This document shows positions 54,783 through 64,000 of a stretch of 64,000 nt of DNA, in pieces. How positions within the stretch are numbered: the first letter of the stretch is position 1; each line of letters starts with the position of its first letter. The DNA is from Wurfbainia villosa (Eukaryota > Streptophyta > Magnoliopsida > Zingiberales > Zingiberaceae). The DNA is taken from NCBI GenBank assembly GCA_025175895.1, contig CM046003.1:31455245-31519244 (forward strand), read 5' to 3'. Under the pieces are notes generated by a model. That model was not told the origin of the DNA and did not search any database. It saw nothing but the letters and a program-made list of their open reading frames with translations. The position numbers and the translations under genes are program-made.

Positions 54783-55920
54783 TGTAGGGTAGATGGTGGC
54801 CAGCTAGAGGGGGGTGAATAGCCTTTATCATCATACGGTGGAAGTCGTTCGTTCGTTGCTCTCTACAAACACTATTAGCACAAGCGGAATATACTAATAT
54901 GCAATTAAAACAAAGCAAAGTAAAGAATAGAGGCACAAACGCTAACACCACAATGTAACATGGTTCACGGCCTCGCCGCTAATCCACGGTCTGCTTCGTC
55001 CAAGGTGAATCATGCCTCAAGCTTTGACTATTCTCTCCTTTGCACTAAGCTAGGTGGAGGTAATCTCTTTACACAAGAATCCACTCTTCTTACAATGGAA
55101 TGAGAATTAGCACAAGTAGAAGAGTGGAAGATCTTTAGAGCACTTTGGGAGATGTTATGATTTGAAGCATTAGACTCCCAAATGCCCTCACCCCTTTTTT
55201 TTTTATAGAAGAAGAAGATTTCTTCCCGTTAACACAGGACCAGTCGACTGATGCCCCGATCAGTCGACTGATCCTATAGTCGTTGCCCACTAACAGCTTC
55301 TTCCACGTTAGATTTCACCCAACGACTCCTATATCAGTCGACTGATCTTACCATCAGTCGACTGATGGAGCTATCAGTCGAGTGCCGGAAGCGAACACTC
55401 CATTCTATGCCCAAAACCCTTGTGACCAGTCGACTGGTGGTCTCACAGTCGACTGCCAATCCATGGCAGTCGACTGTTGGCACATGAACCGGACTCAAAC
55501 ACTAGTTGAGTCACAGTCAACTTAGAGTAGTTGACTATCATAACATGGCAGTCGACTGATGTCGGAAAATCTCATCCGACACTTAGCCAATTGGCCAAGT
55601 TCCACCTAAGCGCACTACCCCTTCCCAGGTTACATTTGCTCACTCTCATCCCTTGGAGTCCCTCTCCTTTGAAGTTGTCTTCGTCCGGCCATGTCCCTCG
55701 GATGCACCAAGCGCACGGCTCTGCAGCGCTATCCTTCACGTCTCACCCTGAAGTCTACTTCCTTCGACTTCACTCCAATCTCCTCGTCCGGCGGTCCCTC
55801 GGATGCTCCAAGCGCATAGCTTCCGCAAAGCTATCCTTCACCGACTCAAGGACCGAGTCATGAGAGGTGAAACTCACCAATGCTCCATGTGCAAATTACT
55901 AAGTCCTGCAAGACTCCAAT
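54783..55920 (-). repeat. TE9 5' LTR, cut by TE10 (1138 bp visible)
   Basis: Collinear with 50404-51642 up to GCAAGACTCCAAT, where TE10 starts. The last ~100 bp, ending GCACTAACA in the other copy, must lie right of the window. Decamer cluster at 55240-55560. Confidence 0.9.
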
Positions 55921-58695
55921 TGTTAAATACTTAAAATTTTAAAATAGTAAATTAAATGCCCAAAGAATTAAGGAAATAATCCTGGAAATTTTTCGGGATT
56001 TTTAGGGAAATTTAGGAATTTTTCTGGATTTAAACGGAGTCTGTACGAGATTTTTTTCGGGGATAAAATAAATAGGCTTTTGTGGAGTCTATTTAAGGGG
56101 TATTAACATAAAAAGAAAACCTAAAATTTCTTTCTTTTTTTATTTTCTCTGCCCGACCTCCTTCGGCAGTTCCTTCACGCGCCGAAGCCATCCCTTCTTC
56201 CTCGTTCTCTTCTCTCGCGCGACCACCGCTTCTCCCGACAACCGCCACGCCGCCGTGCTCAAGATGCTCCTCGCCGTCCGGCGCGCCGAACCTCCTCCCT
56301 CCGGCGGCGCGCCGCCTCCTCTACCACAACCGCATGCATCGGCTCCTCACCTTTGACCGCCGCACGAGCCACCGTTTCTCCTTCCCTGTGCTCGTAGCCA
56401 CCGTCGCCCTGCGTGTCGTGGGCTCGCCGTTCACAGTCGATGCCTCCTCTGCCCTTTTTGGCCGAGCAACGCCAGAGGAGGTAAGAGTTGTTATTTTTCC
56501 TGTCTTAGACGATTTTGGTTTCCTTGGTTGAGTATGAGTTTGTGTTGGGCAGAATCGTAGTGTTTTTGCTCCGGTGAACAGCGGATAAAGGACTGATTCG
56601 CTGAGGTCTTAAGTCCCAGAAGTCGTGGATTCACCCTTCTTGGTTCATTCGTAATTTGTTGTATCGGTGGTGGTTGATGGATTCGGGAGTGGTCGTTCAG
56701 TGGCTGCCATCGGAGGTTCCTGTGGCTAATGAGTTGGGGGTTTGGGTGTTAAAGTTGATTTTAATGTTCCTGTATAGAGTTGTTGGCCGGTTGTGAAGGA
56801 GGGAGTGCTTATAGAAGGTGTTTTGGGTGGTTTTGTACTAGGCTATAGATTTGGCTGTGAGGACAATAAATTGAGGTTGATGATAATATATTGATTGATT
56901 GATTGTTTCGAGGTGCAACCAAAGATTATATCATTGTAATACTATGGTGATTGTTGTCATTATGGATAATATTTTCATATGATGAGTATTGATCATGGTG
57001 AGATTAATTGCAAGGATATGTTCTTGGATTTAAGAGTTAATCACAATTTGTAACCTATGGGTTGAGAGTCTACTTGGAGATACATAGTAGTAATTTAGCA
57101 CGTTGTCGTGTGCTTGGATTTGATGGATTTACTTTGGGTTAATTGGTTATGTAGAAAAAATTGATAAAGTATTCAATTTGACGGTGGATTTCATTTTTGG
57201 TGCTTAACAATAGTTATGCTATATGCAGGTTTCAGTCACGAGGCAGGTCCCCGATCGTGACATTTTCATTCTTGCGGATATTTATATTCAGGCGGGTATT
57301 TTGACTTATCTTTTAGATATAGTCATTGTTGATATGCTAGTTAGGATAGCATGCAATAATTTTCATGTTTATATGCCTAGTATATGATTGGTGCCTACTT
57401 GATACATGCATGTGATAGGATATGATTTTATCTTCCCTGTTTTTATTTGGATCATAGTTACTTGGATTATGGATATGTACATATTGATTGTACATATTAT
57501 TCGGATAGGTATTTTGAGTATGATTGACATGCTTTAGTATCATGCATCATCTTGCATGATTGCATGCTGGCTGGACGGGGTTCCATTATTGTTGAGCCCG
57601 CAGCCAGTTACATGGCCTACACACACTATAACTCATGGGTTAGTGGTACATCAGGAGGGTGTGTGCAGTTGCTCTGTCAGGCTCCGCTGGTCCGCTCATG
57701 GGTAACAATGAGGCAGCGTGGTAGCGGGCAGGGATCCCTCCTCTGGTCTATGACACCGGGAGATGAAAGCTTAGCTCCCCCACTCTGTTTGGGGCAGGAG
57801 GATAGGTGTACTCCGACAGCATCCTGTCCACTCGGTCACTCAGGAGCAGTGATGACAGAGTGCATAGTTGTCATAGCCCTACCCACTCAGCTTCACCATC
57901 GCGTGTGAGGCGGCTGACCGGCATCAGGGGTGACCATGTCATTGGCACGACATGCACTTTGCACGTATCACATTTGTATTGTATTTGCTGCATTTTTATT
58001 GATGCCTTGGATGTACATATGATTGTCATGCATACAAAATACATATATATATATATATGGTGAGGACTTTATTACTTCTAGTCAGGCACATGCTCCTATA
58101 TCAGGGTAGGAGATTCAGGTAAGTACAGTCCTTTTGTATTTCTTACTTGCATACCCTATTTATGTGAGACTGTACTGACATGATTTTTTTATTGTTAGTT
58201 ATACCTTACTTTGCATATCTACTATACCCGCTGAGTTCTTTGAACTTACCCCGTTGATCTATATCTATTTCAGGATGAAGCTGTCAGGAGAGTGCAGTTG
58301 TCAAACCCCCCGCGTGAAAGTTTTTATTTGTTATTTGTTTCTATGGTTTGGACATTTTGATTAGAGGACATGTTTAGGTTTGGAGATTGATATTTGTACT
58401 CGTGGATTTTTGGTGTCCTTATGGACCTTTATTCGGTTTTGGTTTGGATTGGTTTTGGCTGAGTATTCCTGCCCAGATGGCAGAAGGGGTAAGTCTAGTT
58501 GTGATAGATGTTACTCATTTATTTTGGTTGATGGCCAGAGGCCTATTTTTATTATCTGCGTGTGTGTTTGGATTCCGGTCGTGTTGATCGATGTATGATG
58601 GTCGTGTAGGCCTTGTATGTAAATTGGCATTGTCACCCGTATAGGGGAGATGCTGTCGTATTTTCGTCTGGCGGGGTCTCCTTCGAGGCGTGACA
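55921..58695 (+). repeat. TE10 5' LTR (2775 bp)
   Basis: Starts TGTTAAATAC and ends GGAGTCTCCTTCGAGGCGTGACA-like (last bases GCGTGACA at 58688-58695). Its last ~1045 bp are repeated inverted at 62953-64000. It includes a GC-rich, exon-like block (56140-56480) with a good splice donor and a TA dinucleotide run at 58037-58059. ORFs in it (for example 57552-57908) are not genes. Confidence 0.85.
56140..56480 (+). other. GC-rich exon-like block in TE10 LTR
   Basis: A strongly GC-rich stretch in AT-rich surroundings, ending in GAGGAG|GTAAGAG at 56481. A matching acceptor TATATGCAG|GT ends at 57228. It may be the transcribed first part of the element (R region) with a 748 bp intron in U5. No protein is recognised. 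Confidence 0.45.
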
Positions 58696-58702
58696 ATTTA
58701 TT

Positions 58703-58717
58703 TGGTATCAGAGCGCC
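58703..58717 (+). promoter_or_regulatory. TE10 primer binding site
   Basis: TGGTATCAGAGCGCC, initiator tRNA-Met type, seven bases after the LTR end. Confidence 0.9.
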
Positions 58718-58971
58718 TAGGTTTTCGAGTTCCTAGGGGTTTTTGGATTTTTTGGAGTTCGCCATGTTTTGGCAGGTTTTGCGAGGCAATCTGGAAATTT
58801 TGGATTTGGTATGAATTTCTAATGATTTTTATGTTTCGGAAATTCGAGGATTTTTGACGAGATCAATATGGGGTTTTGGCGGCTACGAGACCTCTCCTGA
58901 CGGTGAAATAGGTATGATGATTAATTTGGTATATTTTTATTTGTGGTAATATCTGTATTCATTTAACAGAT

Positions 58972-60480
58972 ATGAGACGAGGTGGGCGTGCTCCTGCGTC
59001 GAGACGCGGTGCGGGGCGGCCACGACAGAAGACATTGAGATCTTTGGCGACTGACTTACCAGAGAGATCTACTGAGGGTGAGCATGTTGATCAGGGTCAG
59101 GTTCCACATGGTGCTGTGGGAGTCGTGGATCCTCGGGCCCTCGGTTCCTCCGTAGAGATACCCGCTTCTGGAGTATCCGATGTACCAGCGGGAGACCCTG
59201 CTGCTACACACCAGACACCCCCGCCAATAGGACTCGCTACTCTGCACCCGACAGCAGCCCATCGCTGGAGCCGGCCCTCCACTCGATTCGCCTGCCAGCG
59301 ACACCATCTACGGTAGTTTCACCAGCTCCTGCGTCGGCCCCTACTTATCCTACTGATGTAGCTGCGGCACGAGCTCGAATTCCAGGATTAGCAAAGTCAA
59401 TGAAAAGATGGTTCACTTTATTCAGCGGAGAGACTGATCCGATCGTGGCTCAGTCTTGGATCGAGACGATAGAGCGTACCTTCTATTATATGGTCTACTC
59501 CAAGTGGGAGAAGGCAGAGTTGGCGGCCTTCCATTTACGAGGCGAGGCCGAGATCTGGTGGGATATGCAGCGCTTGATTATCGGCGAGCAGCAGGTTACC
59601 TAGGCGAGATTTAGAGAGGCTTTTAAGAGTCAGTATTTCCCACGGGCATATCAGATGATGCGACGTCAGGATTTTCTGAGTCTACGATAGAATAATCGCT
59701 CAGTGATGGAGTATAATACAGAATTTAATCGGTTAGCCAGGTTTTGTCTAGAATTCGTTGCTGAGGATAGGTCAAGGATGATGCAGTTTGTTCAGGGACT
59801 AGATGGGAATCTACAGGTCAAGATGGCAGGATTTGGTAGTTCTTCCTACCGAGAGGAATTGGACAGAGCTTTGTTGATCGAGTCGGCTCAACAGAGGGTC
59901 AATACTGATAGGAAGAGGAAACAGACCGAAAGAACCACGGGTCAGACCCAGCAGCCACAGACTACTAGACAGCAGCAAAGTGGCCGCAGTTAGTCAGGTC
60001 AGAGTCATTCTGGGGCATCTAGCTGGCCTCAGAAATCAGGACGATCTTCAGCTGGGCCCTCCCGGTCTTCTCAGCAGAGCCGGAGGCCGCCTACTAGTGA
60101 CACCCACTGTACTCGTTGTGGATTGAGAGAGCATATCATCTCACCCTACACCTTGAGACAGTCAATTTGCTATTATTGCAAACTTCCTGGACACCTGAGC
60201 CGAGATTGTTCGTTGATGGCTCAGCATGTGGCTTCCGAGGTTTCTATCCAGGGAGGACCGTTGCATCAGTCTGGGACTCAGAGAGGGGGCCAGACAGCCA
60301 GACCTTCGCAACGCCCGCAGAGGACAGCTCCCCCTTCAGGAGTCGCCTATGGCATTCATGGATAGGAGTACACCAGTGCCCGTACGGTGTCACAGGGTTC
60401 AGTTTTAGAACCGCAGCATGCATGCGATCCCGGCCCACCGATGCAGTACCATTTGCGATAGAAGTCATCGCGTCTGATGA
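58972..60480 (+). pseudogene. gag: TE10 gag
   Basis: Gypsy-type Gag. It starts MRRGGRAPASRRGAGRPRQK at 58972 and shifts frame near 59300. The retroviral-like capsid part follows: KRWFTLFSGETDPIVAQSWI, FHLRGEAEIWWDM, and after a TAG MEYNTEFNRLARFC and FVQGLDGNLQVKM. A Gln-rich linker leads to two zinc knuckles: the first decayed (CTRCGLREH), the second intact, CYYCKLPGHLSRDC, at 60168-60209. Several stops and shifts. Confidence 0.88.
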
Positions 60481-60559
60481 TCACCGCAACCTTCACCACT
60501 AGTTCAGGATCAGCCGCTGCAACCGGTATAGTACCAGTCACAGCCGTTATACCAGCCTT

Positions 60560-61300
60560 CATATCAGCCTATGTATCCGCCTTCATATCTGTCGCAGGTC
60601 CAGACACAGCCTCCTATGGCAGTGATACCACCTCCACCTCCACCGGAGACTGGGCGGATTCATGTGATTACCAGAGAGGATGCGCAGCGAGCCAACGAAT
60701 CCGTATTTCACGGTACGGTTTCACTTTATGCATTTTCAGCTATTATGCTAGTTGATACTGGTAGTTTATTTCTCGTACTTTTATGAGAGAGATTGGTAGA
60801 TTACCTACTAGCAAATCACAGAGATTAGTCGTCTCCCTACCATCTAGTGATACATTGGACGTTACCCAGGAGGTCCGAGGTTGTCCCTTAGATTTCGGTA
60901 ACATCATTCTTACTGTAGATTTATTGGTACTGGACATAGTCGAGTTCAACATTATCCTTGGCATGGATTGGCTGTCAGCATATCATGCCGCAGCTTGCCG
61001 ATTTAGGTGGTCAGCATTTCGACCTCCGAACCAACCTCGTGGGATTTCACCGCATCCGGATGACGATAGCGACCATTTCGCGATTCAGGCTCGTAAGCTT
61101 TTATCGCAGTTGCGGTGGTTTTCTATTATCTATGATCAATGTAGAAGGCAGACTCTCGATCGCGGACATCCCTATTGTCCGAGAATATTCGATGTCTTTC
61201 CGCAGGAGTTACCGGTCCGCCTCCCAAGGCAAGTGGAGTTCATGATTGAGTTAATACCGACGCCGCCAGATCGAAAGCTCCTTATCGTATGGCCCCGAGA
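60560..61300 (+). pseudogene. pol: TE10 protease
   Basis: A Pro-rich stretch (PPPPPPETGRIHVITREDAQ) leads to the active site VDTGS at about 60749-60763, where the frame shifts, and then to VEFNIILGMDWLSAYHA (about 60940-60990), the conserved flap/terminal part of Gypsy proteases. The linker to reverse transcriptase is frameshifted. Confidence 0.85.
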
Positions 61301-62120
61301 GAGTTGGACGAGTTAAAGGTTCAGACTCAGAACTTTTGGACAGAGGTTTTATTCGCCCTAGTGTATCACCCTGGGGTTCTCTGGTTCTCTTCGTGAAGAA
61401 GAAAGATGGTTCGATGAGACTGTGCATCGACTACAGACAGTTGAACGTTGTCACTATCAAAAATAAATATCCCCTGCCACGTATTGAGGACTTGTTTGAT
61501 CAGTTCAGAGGTACATCAATCTATTCTAAGATTGATCTGCGGTCCGGATATCATCAATTAAGGGTTAGAGATTCTGACATTCAGAAGACAGCGTTCCGTA
61601 CCAGATATGAACACTATGAGTTTTTGGTAATGCCATTTGGGCTTACCAATGCTCCAGCGGTATTCATGGATTTGATGAACGGTGAATTTATGGATTTCCT
61701 AGATCGGTTCGTCATTGTTTTTATCGATGACATTCTGGTCTATTCTCGTTTCGAGGAGGAAGACGTCAAGATCTTCGCCTTGACTATATGCGAAGTTCAA
61801 TAAATGCGCATTCTGGTTACACTCAGTCGGTTTTCTAGGACATGTGGTTTCGAGTAGAGGTATATCAGTTGACCCCCAGAAGATCGAGGTTGTCACCAGT
61901 TGGGAGAAGCCGAAATCAGTTCAGGAGGTTCGCAGTTTCCTAGGCTTGGCCGGTTATTACAGACGGTTCATTGAGGGTTTCTCGAGTATCGCTATGTCGT
62001 TGACACGCCTTACTATGAAGGGCGTGAAGTTCACGTTGACAGAGGCATACGAGACTAGTTTTCAGGAGTTGAAGAGGAGACTGGTGTCAGCACCGATTCT
62101 GGTATTGCCATCAAGGGACA
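61301..62120 (+). pseudogene. pol: TE10 reverse transcriptase
   Basis: SPWGSLVLFVKKKDGSMRLC, DYRQLNVVTIKNKYPLPRIE, SKIDLRSGYHQLRVRDSDIQ, FLVMPFGLTNAPAVFMDLMN and the active site FIDD at 61720-61731 are intact. A small deletion with frameshift near 61790 removes residues before YAKFNKCAFW; the frame resumes with FLGHVVSSRGISVDPQKIEV and FLGLAGYYRRFIEGFS. Confidence 0.93.
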
Positions 62121-62475
62121 ATGGTTTCGTTCTTTATACAGATGCGTCTCTACAGGGTTTAGGCGCAATATTGATACAGCACGGCAGGGTAGTCTCTTAT
62201 GCTTCTCGTCAGTTGAAGGACCATAAGAAAAACTACCCAGTTCATGATTTAGAGTTAGCCGCTATTATCTTCGCCTTGAAGATTTGGAGGCATCATATGG
62301 TATTACGTTTGAGATTCTTACGGATCATAAGAGTCTCAAATATTTGTTTACGCAGAAGGAACTCAATCTCCAACAGAGGAGATGGATGGAGTTCCTGAAG
62401 GATTATGACTGTACCATCAGCTACCACCTAGGGAAAGCCAATGTGGTTGCCGATGCACTTAGCCGGAAGTCCTGA
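62121..62475 (+). pseudogene. pol: TE10 RNase H
   Basis: VLYTDASLQGLGAILIQHGR, SYASRQLKDHKKNYPVHDLE and LAAIIFALKIWRHHM, then after a frame change LTDHKSLKYLFTQKELNLQQ and GKANVVADALSRKS. Catalytic acidic residues are kept. Confidence 0.92.
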
Positions 62476-62952
62476 GGGACTTTAGCTTCCTTCCGAGTTT
62501 TGGTCATGGATTTGATTCAGGGTTTCTCTGAGTTGAGCCTTGAAGAGAAGGGACCGACAGAGCAGGGCGTTCTGGTTACCATGGTTGCTCAGTCATCTAT
62601 CCGGATGAGAGTCCGGGAGGCTCAGGCCAGTGATCAGCATTTACAGTTCATTAGTAGTCAGATAACTTCTGGACAGCAGACTGAGTTCACCCAAGATGAT
62701 GAGGGTATTATATATTTCCGAGGCAGATTATGTGTACCTCAACCTCACCCGGTTATGGAGGAGTTACTACAGGAGGCTCATCGCTCTCGATTTGCGATCC
62801 ACCCAGGCAAAAACCGCATGTATCGAGATTTAAAGCGTTTGTATTGGTGGAACGGTATGAAGAAAGATATCGCGGATTTTGTGGCTAGATGTCTGATTTG
62901 TCAGCAGGTAAAGGCTGAGTACCAGAGACCAGCTGGATTACTTCAGAGGATT
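62476..62952 (+). pseudogene. pol: TE10 integrase zinc domain, truncated
   Basis: The N-terminal part only: EEGIIYFRGRLCVP-like segment, H...H in AHRSRFAIHPGKNRMYRDLK and C-x2-C in ARCLICQQVKAEYQRPAGLL. The D-D-E core and any chromodomain are absent because TE11 starts at 62953. Confidence 0.9.
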
Positions 62953-64000
62953 TGTCACGCCCCGAAGGAGACCCCACCAGACGAAAATCCGGCAGCATCT
63001 CCCCTGTACGGGTGACAATCCAAATTTTACATACAAGGCCTACACGGCCACTATACATCGGTCAACACGACCGGAATCCAAACTCACACGCAGTTATATA
63101 AATCAGGCCTCAGGCCAACAATCAAATGATATACACAAAAGAATATCATAACTAAACCTACCCCTTCTGCCATCAGGGCAGGAATACTCAACCAAAATCC
63201 AATCCAGAACAAACTCCGAATAGAAGTCCATAAGAACACCAAAAATCCAAATACAAAAATCAATCTTCAAACCTATACACATCCTCTAACCAAAATATCC
63301 AAACCATAAAGCAAATATCCAAAAATAAAACATCTACGACGAGTGGGGTCCTAAGAATGCACTCTCCGACAAATTTCATCCTGAAATAGATATAAATCAA
63401 CGGGGTGAGTTCAAAGAACTCTGCGGGTATAGTAGATATGCAAAATCAGGTATAGCTAACTATAAAAATATCATGCCAGTACAGTCTCACATAAGTAGGG
63501 TATGCAAGCAAGAAATACAAAATGACTATACTTACCTGAATCTCCTACCCTGATATAGGAGCATGTGCCTGACTAGAAGTAATAGAGTCCTGACCATATA
63601 TAAACATGTATCCTGTATGCATGACAATCATATGCACATCCAAGGCATCAATACAATAATGCAGCAAACACAATACAAAATGCAATCCGTGCAAAATGCA
63701 TGTCGTGCTAATGACATGGTCACCCCTGACGCCAGTCAGCCGCCTCACACGCAATGGTGAAGCCGAGTGGGTAGGGCTATGACAACTGTGCACTCTGCCA
63801 TCACTGCTCCTGAGTGACCGAGTGGACAGGATGCTGTCGGAGTACACCTATCCTCCTGCCCCAAACATAGTGGGGGAGCTAAGCTCTCATCTCCCGGTGT
63901 CATAGACCAGAGGAGGGATCCCTGCCCGCTACCACGCTGCCTCGTCGCTACCCATGAGCGGTCCAGCGGAGCCTGACAGAGCAACTGCACACACCCTCCT
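62953..64000 (-). mobile_element. TE11: inverted LTR of the TE10 family, running off the right edge
   Basis: Starts TGTCACGCC, the reverse complement of the TE10 LTR end (GGCGTGACA), and stays collinear with 58695 back to about 57650. It is either a solo LTR or the 3' LTR of a minus-strand element. It cuts the TE10 integrase. The reading frames visible here on the minus strand copy those at 57552-58063 on the plus strand with a few changes and are not genes. Confidence 0.92.

Larger units (their letters stand above)
50404..55920 (-). mobile_element. TE9: gag-only SIRE-like element (family B), minus strand
   Basis: The least decayed gag-only copy. Minus-strand order: 5' LTR (55920-54783, its outer end cut by TE10), primer binding site, gag (54719-53004), a 1.35 kb tail, polypurine tract, 3' LTR (51642-50404). 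No pol motif. The family matches TE2. The left flank is TATAA; the right junction is outside the window. Confidence 0.9.
55921..62952 (+). mobile_element. TE10: Gypsy element (Tekay/Del-like), 3' part displaced by TE11
   Basis: Nested in the 5' LTR of TE9. The order is a long 5' LTR (2775 bp), primer binding site, gag, protease, reverse transcriptase, RNase H and the integrase zinc domain, the order of Gypsy. The sequence breaks off after HPGKNRMYRDLKRLYWWNG..QRPAGLLQ at 62952, where TE11 starts. The lineage is inferred from LTR size and pol motifs; a chromodomain would lie in the missing part. Confidence 0.88.

Noticed and set aside
56334..56531. Host gene exon in the GC-rich block of the TE10 LTR
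   Set aside because: No recognisable protein and it is inside a defined LTR; kept only as an exon-like block.
57552..58063. ORFs with Ser/Pro-rich and Cys-containing products in the TE10 LTR, repeated at 63545-63990
   Set aside because: They lie in LTR non-coding sequence; their repetition is due to the inverted LTR TE11, not to a gene family.

Overview
This window looks like nuclear DNA from a flowering plant, in gene-poor, repeat-rich (heterochromatin-like) sequence. It is AT-rich, has no long intact gene, and nearly all of it can be assigned to retroelements. No host protein gene, rRNA or functional tRNA was recognised. Species cannot be read from the sequence. The window is best understood as a stack of transposable elements inserted into one another, called TE1 to TE11 here. 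All were read by eye; no similarity search was run.

Layout. TE1 (minus, <1-4234) is a gag-only LTR element inserted into the gag gene of TE2 (plus, 4235-8357, gag plus 3' LTR). TE2 abuts TE3 (plus, 8358-13659), which carries a degenerate accessory ORF and a 3' LTR. A 1.2 kb spacer with a SINE follows. TE4 (minus, 14838-38902) is an ~8 kb element with gag plus the same accessory ORF. It is split by TE5 (complete plus-strand Copia element, 16773-26540, target duplication CCTTT, with a solo LTR nested in its own 5' LTR) and by TE6 (plus gag-only element, 30580-36882). TE7 (about 38903-42200) is an old plus-strand gag remnant carrying two SINEs. TE8 (about 42205-50403) is a decayed plus-strand Copia element hit by a 1.7 kb solo LTR, a 3' LINE fragment and a 706 bp TRIM. 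TE9 (minus gag-only, 50404-55920) sits in the 3' LTR of TE8. TE10 (plus Gypsy, 55921-62952) sits in the 5' LTR of TE9. TE11 is an LTR of the TE10 family, inserted inverted into the integrase of TE10 and running off the right edge.

The dominant theme is non-autonomous, SIRE/Maximus-like Copia elements that keep LTRs, primer binding site, polypurine tract and a gag gene but have no pol. They would need enzymes from an autonomous relative. Their LTRs share a C-rich U5 motif (CTATTCACCCCC..), clusters of the self-complementary decamer CAGTCGACTG, and in one family an AAGTCCAAG minisatellite. Two of them (TE3, TE4) carry an accessory ORF resembling the 'putative plant transposon protein' family, apparently with a small intron right after the start codon. 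TE5 is unusual in having an extra intact 177-codon ORF with a C-terminal membrane segment between a GC-rich repeat leader and a broken gag-pol.

Most coding remnants are broken, in TE5 mainly by in-frame stops explainable as C-to-T or G-to-A changes, as expected for methylated, silenced repeats. Several insertion boundaries are confirmed by exact or near-exact target-site duplications visible in the sequence; those of TE1-TE4 and TE6 could not be confirmed.
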